25,680 nt of DNA from CAYIEH01 sp964362385. Its GTDB lineage: Bacteria; Patescibacteriota; Minisyncoccia; UBA6257; UBA9933. Both the position numbers and the translations under genes were made by a program. The stretch spans positions 1 through 25,680 of the forward strand of contig CAYIEH010000009.1 in assembly GCA_964362385.1 (NCBI GenBank), in the 5' to 3' direction. Under the pieces are notes generated by a model. The model saw nothing but the letters and a program-made list of their open reading frames with translations. It was not told the DNA's origin and searched no databases. Shown here piece by piece: positions 21,062-25,680 of the stretch. Numbering within the stretch: position 1 is the first letter of the stretch; the number at the start of each line of letters is the position of its first letter.

Positions 21062-21097
21062 AATAACATAAAGCACTGTAATAACGTAAAGTACTGT
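21062..21097. repeat. Two tandem copies of an 18-bp repeat
   Basis: AATAACATAAAGCACTGT followed directly by AATAACGTAAAGTACTGT, with two mismatches. It lies in the 350-bp spacer between the divergent ArsR and SWIB genes, where I find no other gene. It could be a protein-binding array. Confidence 0.6.
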
Positions 21098-21266
21098 CTA
21101 AACCGGGCTAAAAAGCCAGCTCGGCGGCGCCCAAAATGGTTTTATTAATTGCTGATACAGTTATAGGCTGGAATATTTTTATCCCTTTATTCTACTGCTT
21201 TCCGGCAAAGTTGGCAAAAATAAATACCCCGCTTGATTTTGAGCTTTACTATTTATCCATATTATG

Positions 21267-21289
21267 TATAATTACCTAAAGAAAGGTCT
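21267..21289 (+). promoter_or_regulatory. SWIB gene promoter with AAAGGTCT motif
   Basis: TGTATAAT (TATAAT at 21267-21272), then AAAGGTCT at 21282-21289, 9 nt later and 27 nt before the ATG. Confidence 0.55.
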
Positions 21290-21316
21290 AACCAAAATAA
21301 ATTAATAAACAATTTT

Positions 21317-21574
21317 ATGGCACAAAAAGGCAATTCTGCGTTTATGAAGCCGATGAATATCAGCGAGGAGCTGGCAATAATAGTCGGCAAGGGTCCTATG
21401 CCCAGATCAGAGGTTGTTAAAAATCTTTGGGCGTATATCAAAAAACATAATCTTCAGGACTCAAAGAACAAGCGAAATATCAATGCTGACGAAAGCTTGA
21501 AAAAGGTATTTGGCGGAAAAGAAGTTGTCAATATGTTTGAAATGACAAAACTTATTTCCAAACATCTCTCCTGA
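21317..21574 (+). CDS. SWIB/MDM2-domain protein
   Basis: An 85-residue stand-alone SWIB domain. FMKPMNISEELAIIVGKGPMPRSEVVKNLWAYIKKHNLQD is the first half, and INADESLKKVFGGKEVVNMFEMTKLISKHL the second. In eukaryotes the fold sits in chromatin remodelers. In bacteria such as chlamydiae and CPR it occurs alone or on topoisomerase and is thought to act on DNA or chromatin. The full length of the domain is kept. It has its own promoter and shares a terminator with rarA. Confidence 0.93.
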   Translation: MAQKGNSAFMKPMNISEELAIIVGKGPMPRSEVVKNLWAYIKKHNLQDSKNKRNINADESLKKVFGGKEVVNMFEMTKLISKHLS

Positions 21575-21586
21575 TAACTTTTAAAT

Positions 21587-21631
21587 AGAATAAAACAAAG
21601 ACGCTCCCTGTGAGCGTCTTTGTTTTATTCT
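21587..21631. terminator. Bidirectional terminator between SWIB and rarA
   Basis: A 20-bp perfect stem with loop CCTGT (left arm 21587-21606, right arm 21612-21631), GC-rich near the loop and A/T-rich at the base. Confidence 0.92.
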
Positions 21632-21640
21632 GACGGGGCA

Positions 21641-22771
21641 CTATTTCCCCAAATATTTTTTTCCTTTCAATTTGTCGGGTAAATATGATTCTTTGGAGTA
21701 TTTTTCGTATCCTTTGCCGTAATCCAGTTCTTTCATCAGTTTTGTTTCAGGATTTCGCAAATTCAAAGAAATGGGAAGATTGCCGAAATTTTTTACGTCT
21801 GCCATTGCCTCCATATACGCTTCGTAAGTGCTTCTGTCTTTTTTGCATTGTGAAAGATAAGCCACGCCATGCGCCAGATTGATGGCTGCCTCCGGCAATC
21901 CCACTGTTTCCACCGCCCTGAAAACGTCATTCGCCACCACTAAAGCCGTGGGCTGGGCCAAGCCAATGTCTTCCGAGGCGAAAATAACCATTCTTCTGGC
22001 GATGAATTTCGGGTCCTCGCCGCTATCAATCATCCGCGCCAGATAATATAAAGCCGCGTCCGGCTGGCTTGCCCTCATACTTTTGATGAAAGCTGAAATG
22101 GTATTGTAATGCTCCTCGCCTTTTTTGTCATAGCGCAAAAATTTTGACTGGAGAGTGTTTTTCAAATTCTCTGTTGTTATTTTTTTATAAAGTTCGCTCG
22201 TGTGCTCCAGCATGGTTATTGCCTGCCGCGCGTCGCCGTTTGCCATATTAATCAGCCAGTCTTCCGCTTCTTTATCCATTTTCAGCCCGGTTCTTTTGAT
22301 AATGGCTCTCATTTCGTCTTCTGAAAGTTCGTTCAAAACAAAAACTCTGCATCGAGAAAGCAAAGCTGGTATCACTTCAAAGCTCGGATTCTCGGTGGTG
22401 GCTCCAATCAAAGTTATTTCCCCTCTTTCAACATAAGGAAGCAAAAAATCCTGCTGGGATTTATTGAAGCGATGGATTTCATCCAAAAATAAAACTTTGG
22501 GAGTTTCTCCTGAATCTTCTTTTAATATTTTTCTGATATCCTCTTTCCCGGCCGAGACCGCGGACAATCCGTAAATTTTCGCGTTCAAGCTGTTGGCGTA
22601 TATTTTTGCCAAAGTCGTTTTTCCGCTTCCCGGCGGCCCCCACAAAATAAAAGAAAACAAATGTTTTTGTTTTATGGCGATATTCAATGGCTTTCCCTCG
22701 CCGGCCAGATGCTCCTGCCCAATGAATTCTTCCAAGGTTTTAGGCCTGATTTTTGACGCCAATGGCTCCAT
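21641..22771 (-). CDS. rarA: Replication-associated recombination ATPase RarA (MgsA)
   Basis: A 376-residue AAA+ ATPase that acts at stalled replication forks. PLASKIRPKTLEEFIGQEHL is the N-terminal box. Walker A is WGPPGSGKTTLAK, Walker B is VLFLDEIHRFNKSQQD, and sensor 1 is LIGATTENPSFEV with the arginine-finger segment ALLSRCRVF. The C-terminal tetramerisation domain carries KSMRASQPDAALYYLARM and ASEDIGLAQP. It is somewhat shorter than E. coli RarA (447) but ends with the usual YLPDKLKGKKYLGK-type tail, so it is complete. Confidence 0.95.
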   Translation of the reverse strand: MEPLASKIRPKTLEEFIGQEHLAGEGKPLNIAIKQKHLFSFILWGPPGSGKTTLAKIYANSLNAKIYGLSAVSAGKEDIRKILKEDSGETPKVLFLDEIHRFNKSQQDFLLPYVERGEITLIGATTENPSFEVIPALLSRCRVFVLNELSEDEMRAIIKRTGLKMDKEAEDWLINMANGDARQAITMLEHTSELYKKITTENLKNTLQSKFLRYDKKGEEHYNTISAFIKSMRASQPDAALYYLARMIDSGEDPKFIARRMVIFASEDIGLAQPTALVVANDVFRAVETVGLPEAAINLAHGVAYLSQCKKDRSTYEAYMEAMADVKNFGNLPISLNLRNPETKLMKELDYGKGYEKYSKESYLPDKLKGKKYLGK

Positions 22772-22838
22772 AGTTTTTATAAAGCCATTATAGTTTATTT
22801 TTATTTAAAATTATAGAAAAGCCTGCCTTAGTTTTGAG

Positions 22839-22883
22839 TAAAAAAATGGAACCCTTATCGCCTGCCAAAGCAGTGGGTTCCAT
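22839..22883 (-). terminator. Terminator of the 22.9-24.2 kb cassette
   Basis: ATGGAACCC ... GGGTTCCAT (22846-22854/22875-22883) with an inner stem and a run of T on the minus strand after it, 18 bp beyond the last gene. Confidence 0.85.
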
Positions 22884-22901
22884 GCTTTTTATACACCCTT
22901 T

Positions 22902-23435
22902 TCAGTTATTGTTGATTGGTCCTTGTCCTGCTCTTCCCTTAAAATCTGAAGAAGAAAGGACAAGTCTTGTCAGCGCTTCTTTAACTTCTTCGGGCAAATC
23001 ATCGATGGATTCAATTTTCACCGCCTGGATGTTTGGATCCGAACTTCTTTCCATGTCGGAAATAAAATCCGGGTTAAGGATAACGACGCTTTTCCCTTTG
23101 TTTATTCCGAATTCTCCCATCGTCCTTTTATCCCATAGATTCAGCCGGTCAAAGATTATAAACCATAAAAACTTTGACAATAAAACTTTTTTGAGTTCCA
23201 TAGCCATAATCTCTGACTTTAAGAGTTCAAGATCTTCGCTTTCTTTAAATGATCTTGTTCGCACCTTTTCAAATAAGGATTTTATGGTGCTCATTAGATA
23301 GGTGACTACTGCTCTCTCAAAATCATCCAGTTGTCCCACGACTTCATGAATGCCGGGCAAAGCCGGTCCTTCGATGAAATCACTTTTACGTATAAGAGCA
23401 ATACATCTTAAAATATCCCCTCCAATTCCTTCCAT
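22902..23435 (-). CDS. Protein of unknown function (cassette gene 3)
   Basis: A 177-residue protein, soluble by appearance, mostly helical with a Glu/Lys-rich middle (RSFKESEDLELLKSEIMAME) and a hydrophobic LSKFLWFIIFDRLN segment. A strand-like SVVILNPDFISD follows, with an unstructured end. No family or catalytic motif is recognised. AGGAGGTG lies 7-8 nt before the ATG. It lies 36 bp after the 89-residue gene and is last in the cassette. Confidence 0.65.
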   Translation of the reverse strand: MEGIGGDILRCIALIRKSDFIEGPALPGIHEVVGQLDDFERAVVTYLMSTIKSLFEKVRTRSFKESEDLELLKSEIMAMELKKVLLSKFLWFIIFDRLNLWDKRTMGEFGINKGKSVVILNPDFISDMERSSDPNIQAVKIESIDDLPEEVKEALTRLVLSSSDFKGRAGQGPINNN

Positions 23436-23471
23436 ACGTTTTCACCTCCTGTTTACAGCCTCCTTACATTC

Positions 23472-23741
23472 TTAAAATCCCTTTCTTGTCTTATGCAAAT
23501 CTTCTATGCCAATACGTACATGCTCAACGTTCCTTGTTACTTCTTCAAAAAACTTGAGAGAAAGCTCCGGTCCTAATATGTCTTTGATAGAGCCGGCGCT
23601 TATTATGCCTGACCTGCTTTCTCTTATGGCTTTTTTCAAGATTTCCAAAAGACGTGAGATACCTAGCTCAATGTATATGATCTCAGGGTGGTCGTCAAAA
23701 TACTTCTCAATGTTTCTGATTGATACTTCCATTTTACTCAC
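23472..23741 (-). CDS. Protein of unknown function (cassette gene 2)
   Basis: An 89-residue, mostly helical, charged protein (MSKMEVSIRNIEKYFDDHPE). No cysteines, no membrane segment and no motif that I can name. A second in-frame ATG at codon 4 (MEVSIRN) directly follows GGAGGTGAGTAAA, and from the ribosome-site spacing I favour it as the real start. It sits between the signal-peptide protein and the 177-residue protein in one operon. Confidence 0.65.
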   Translation of the reverse strand: MSKMEVSIRNIEKYFDDHPEIIYIELGISRLLEILKKAIRESRSGIISAGSIKDILGPELSLKFFEEVTRNVEHVRIGIEDLHKTRKGF

Positions 23742-23745
23742 CTCC

Positions 23746-24174
23746 TTAAATTTCCAAATCCTTCTTTTTGTTTTTGTTGTATTTTTTCAGAAGTTGTTCA
23801 AGCTCCTGAAGTTTTTCCGCCGTATCATTAAGAAAAACTTCAGTAATCAGTGTCTGTACACGAAGCAAAAAAGTTGTTCCGGTTATTGCCTTGTCCAGCT
23901 TCCCATATCCCTCATCAGTGGGGCCAATTTTCTGGGCATCTTCAATTAAATTCAAAGATGCGTCTTTTATTTTCTGTAGATCTATTACGGTTTCATACGG
24001 AAGAATATTTCTGTATTTTTCCGAATTAAACCGCTTCAATACTCCAGCTGTCATTTTGCAGGTTTCTTTAAAACTTTTTTCTACATCATCCTCTTTTCCC
24101 TCTGTTTCAGCAAAAGAAAAATAAGGCACCGCAACAGCAACAACAACCAATAAAACAATTAATATTTTCTTCAT
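23746..24174 (-). CDS. Exported helical protein, function unknown (cassette gene 1)
   Basis: A 142-residue protein with a signal peptide (residues 1-22, cleavage after SFA). The acidic and helical mature part has heptad-like stretches (SEKYRNILPYETVIDLQKIKDASLN in two parts) and a Lys-rich end (KKYNKNKKKDLEI). It resembles small periplasmic helical-bundle proteins only in shape. AGAGGAG lies 8 nt before the ATG. It is the first gene of the cassette, with a promoter at 24255-24283 and a hairpin in its leader. No catalytic motif is seen. Confidence 0.65.
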   Translation of the reverse strand: MKKILIVLLVVVAVAVPYFSFAETEGKEDDVEKSFKETCKMTAGVLKRFNSEKYRNILPYETVIDLQKIKDASLNLIEDAQKIGPTDEGYGKLDKAITGTTFLLRVQTLITEVFLNDTAEKLQELEQLLKKYNKNKKKDLEI

Positions 24175-24202
24175 TAGTTTTTCTCCTCTTTATTCAGTTT
24201 TT

Positions 24203-24219
24203 AAGGTGCAAGGCACCTT
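24203..24219 (-). promoter_or_regulatory. Leader hairpin of the cassette
   Basis: AAGGTGC-CTT-GCACCTT on the minus strand, 29 nt before the first ATG. A 7-bp perfect stem with a short A-run after it. It could protect the 5' end or attenuate. Confidence 0.5.
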
Positions 24220-24254
24220 TTCGGAAATAATCTATCTTTTCTGAATTATACTAC

Positions 24255-24283
24255 AATTTATCATAATAAGATATAACTGTCAA
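24255..24283 (-). promoter_or_regulatory. Cassette promoter
   Basis: TTGACA (24278-24283), a 17-nt spacer and TAAATT (24255-24260) on the minus strand. A TATAAT at 24245-24250 is an alternative -10. Confidence 0.7.
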
Positions 24284-24291
24284 GGTTAAAA

Positions 24292-24323
24292 ATAAAAGGC
24301 GAGATTGGTTACCCGCCTCCTTT
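24292..24323 (-). terminator. Probable terminator of the kinase-like gene
   Basis: AGGCG ... CGCCT stem on the minus strand followed by TTTATTTTT. It overlaps the end of the gene and lies next to the cassette promoter. Confidence 0.5.
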
Positions 24324-24804
24324 ATGCCGTCATGGCTAACGCTTCAAGCGTTGCTCTTCTGCCGTAGTCAACAAGCACTATCCGTCTGTTTTTTGGATGG
24401 CGACAGAATTGCGCTTCTTCCGTCACTTCGCAGTTTTCCGTCCCAATCTGTTGTTTAATGAACGGAGCTTCTGAAAGTTCATTTGAGGAGACTGGATCGC
24501 CGCGCAATTGGACAACGATCCATCCGCGGAGCAATTGTTTTATTGTCGGCATCACCCGAAAGTCTCTGGATTCTCTATAATACTCGTACTCGTTTCGGTT
24601 CGCGTATAAACCAGCGCAAAGATCATTCAGCGCAGCTTTCCAAAACGTTGGTCCGTATTTTGTGAAAAAGTGTTCACGCCTTTTACGCGAAAAGGGAAAA
24701 ATTAACATCCGCGCAAGAAATCGCAACGGACGTATCCTTCCGATTTTGATTGCCTCGTTTCCAATGAGGAAAACGAAGCGGGTAGTCCCGCACCTGATAC
24801 GCAT
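24322..24804 (-). CDS. Small protein with kinase-fold-like motifs
   Basis: A 160-residue protein. TRFVFLIGNEAIKIGRI resembles the VAIK strand of protein kinases, and NRNEYEYYRES would supply the helix-C Glu. WIVVQLRGDPV could be the hinge strand, and RIVLVDYGRR resembles the DFG loop (here DYG). The HRD catalytic loop is not seen and the length is well below a full kinase, so it is either a minimal or inactive kinase fold or only a chance resemblance. AAGGAGGG lies 9 nt before the ATG. It follows the EamA gene by 17 bp. Confidence 0.5.
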   Translation of the reverse strand: MRIRCGTTRFVFLIGNEAIKIGRIRPLRFLARMLIFPFSRKRREHFFTKYGPTFWKAALNDLCAGLYANRNEYEYYRESRDFRVMPTIKQLLRGWIVVQLRGDPVSSNELSEAPFIKQQIGTENCEVTEEAQFCRHPKNRRIVLVDYGRRATLEALAMTA

Positions 24805-24821
24805 AACACCATCCCTCCTTT

Positions 24822-25232
24822 TTAAACTGAACTTAAAAGCCAGATGCTTACGCAGGCAAACATTATACCAAGAGTCTTTTTAATAGTTATTGGCTCTCTA
24901 AATACCAGATAACCTCCGATAACTATTACAACAGGCACAATAATAGATACAATAGATATAAGCTTTGAAATGTTTTGTCCCTTCCAGTTAATCAATATGC
25001 CATACACAAGAAGTCCTAACCCGTTAAGAACTCCGGCTAAAAATCCAATTGACAGAGAACTAAACGAAGGAATATTCTGCAAAGCCCTAAGATTAACGAG
25101 AGAAACAACCATTGTCGCGAATGCAACGACTACAGCTATCTGCTCCGGCGACAGTTTTGAGAATCGGCCGATAATCGGCCAGATTCCAAAAAAGAAACCA
25201 GCTAAAACGCAATACAATAACGGATTTTTCAT
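24822..25232 (-). CDS. Half-size EamA/DMT-family transporter
   Basis: A 136-residue membrane protein with four to five helices (starting MKNPLLYCVLAGFFFGIWPI and ending MFACVSIWLLSSV). One EamA repeat is present, not the two of a standard drug/metabolite transporter. FREPITIKKTLGI is the typical last-helix turn. Members of this size usually work as dimers. I prefer this ATG (GAGG 5 nt upstream) to a TTG 33 nt earlier. It lies downstream of a consensus promoter. Confidence 0.82.
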   Translation of the reverse strand: MKNPLLYCVLAGFFFGIWPIIGRFSKLSPEQIAVVVAFATMVVSLVNLRALQNIPSFSSLSIGFLAGVLNGLGLLVYGILINWKGQNISKLISIVSIIVPVVIVIGGYLVFREPITIKKTLGIMFACVSIWLLSSV

Positions 25233-25294
25233 CACAACCTCGCTTTCTTTTTGTAGATTTTTCAATACTTAAGATTATAAATTTTCTATTTAAA

Positions 25295-25323
25295 ATTATA
25301 CTATATTAAAATAAAAAAGTCAA
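25295..25323 (-). promoter_or_regulatory. Promoter of the EamA / kinase-like pair
   Basis: TTGACT (25318-25323), a 17-nt spacer and TATAAT (25295-25300) on the minus strand. The leader is about 55 nt. Confidence 0.8.
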
Positions 25324-25353
25324 TGGCTTTGGACATTAGGATATGTTTTATAA

Positions 25354-25383
25354 AAAATCAAGCTCGTTCTTGAGCTTGATTTT
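25354..25383 (-). terminator. Terminator of the cold-shock gene
   Basis: AAAATCAAGCTC/GAGCTTGATTTT with loop GTTCTT (12-bp perfect stem) and a T-run on the minus strand, 28 bp after the stop. Confidence 0.9.
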
Positions 25384-25411
25384 CATCTGATTGGTTTTAC
25401 CGAAACAATCC

Positions 25412-25612
25412 TTAAACGCGGACTACGTTTGTCGCGTTGGGTCCTTTTGGAGAATCGGTTTTATCAAAAGATACTCTATCGCCCTCTTTTAATTCTTCGA
25501 ACTTTGCATCTTTAAGTTCATTACCGTGAAAAAATAAATCTTTTTCTTCGCCATCAACGGTAATAAATCCGAATCCTTTATCTGCGATAAGTTTTTTTAT
25601 TGTTCCTTCCAT
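25412..25612 (-). CDS. Cold-shock domain protein
   Basis: A 66-residue CSD protein. MEGTIKKLIADKGFGFITVDG contains RNP1 (KGFGFI), and DLFFHGNEL contains RNP2. A single OB-fold for single-stranded RNA or DNA, of the usual length (65-70). It probably acts as an RNA chaperone. It has its own terminator. The leader is AT-rich and reaches at least 60 nt to the window end, so the promoter is not visible. Confidence 0.95.
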   Translation of the reverse strand: MEGTIKKLIADKGFGFITVDGEEKDLFFHGNELKDAKFEELKEGDRVSFDKTDSPKGPNATNVVRV

Positions 25613-25680
25613 AATTATGATTAAATATAAATTAATTTTTTAAGGTTTTATCCTAAAGTTTAGTTTTCCGACGAAACTCG

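Overview
The window looks like part of a Candidate Phyla Radiation (Patescibacteria) genome, most likely a Parcubacteria-type lineage recovered by metagenomics. The evidence is a compact AT-rich layout, runs of N at 14968-14977 and 18246-18345 (scaffold joins), and a typical gene mix. That mix includes a type IV pilus cluster, SIMPL, S41, GHL13, DUF378, PspC and SWIB proteins, many small membrane proteins of unknown function, and bL9 together with bL27. No tRNA, rRNA, CRISPR array, transposase or integrase was seen.

Layout. 1-1.4 kb: a zinc-ribbon protein, and a DEDDy exonuclease coupled to a 56-residue membrane protein. 1.4-4.4 kb: bL27 converging on a bL9 / S41 protease unit, then a SIMPL protein. 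4.5-10.5 kb: a type IV pilus cluster on the plus strand (pilB, pilC, pseudopilins, a pseudopilin fused to a seven-unit LVIVD beta-propeller, a tiny prepilin-like ORF, a PilX-like protein and the major pilin). 10.5-14.1 kb, minus strand: a membrane protein, a GHL13 hydrolase, an FKBP isomerase, prmC and a Gly-rich RRM protein. 14.4-14.9 kb: a DisA_N-like protein. 15.1-17.7 kb: an exported three-gene unit ending in a large Cys-repeat protein. 18.0-20.1 kb: many very small proteins. 20.1-22.8 kb: a zincin, an ArsR regulator, SWIB and RarA. 22.9-24.2 kb: a three-gene cassette of unknown function. 24.3-25.6 kb: a kinase-like protein, a half-size EamA transporter and a cold-shock protein.

Expression signals fall into two styles. 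Seven genes have a -10 hexamer ending 6-7 nt before the start codon, which predicts leaderless mRNAs. Another set, mostly of unknown function, has strong Shine-Dalgarno sequences (AGGAGG type). A further motif, AAAGGTCG or AAAGGTCT, occurs six times in intergenic DNA. Every copy lies in the sense orientation 25-75 nt upstream of a gene, and four lie within 20 nt downstream of a -10-like hexamer.

The most interesting leads are the AAAGGTC leader motif, palindromic repeats inserted in frame into prmC (comparable in style to Rickettsia palindromic elements), the pilin-propeller fusion, the predicted leaderless gene class, the Cys-repeat secreted protein, and several mini-genes of 29-56 codons. 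All calls come from reading the sequence by eye; no database search was run.
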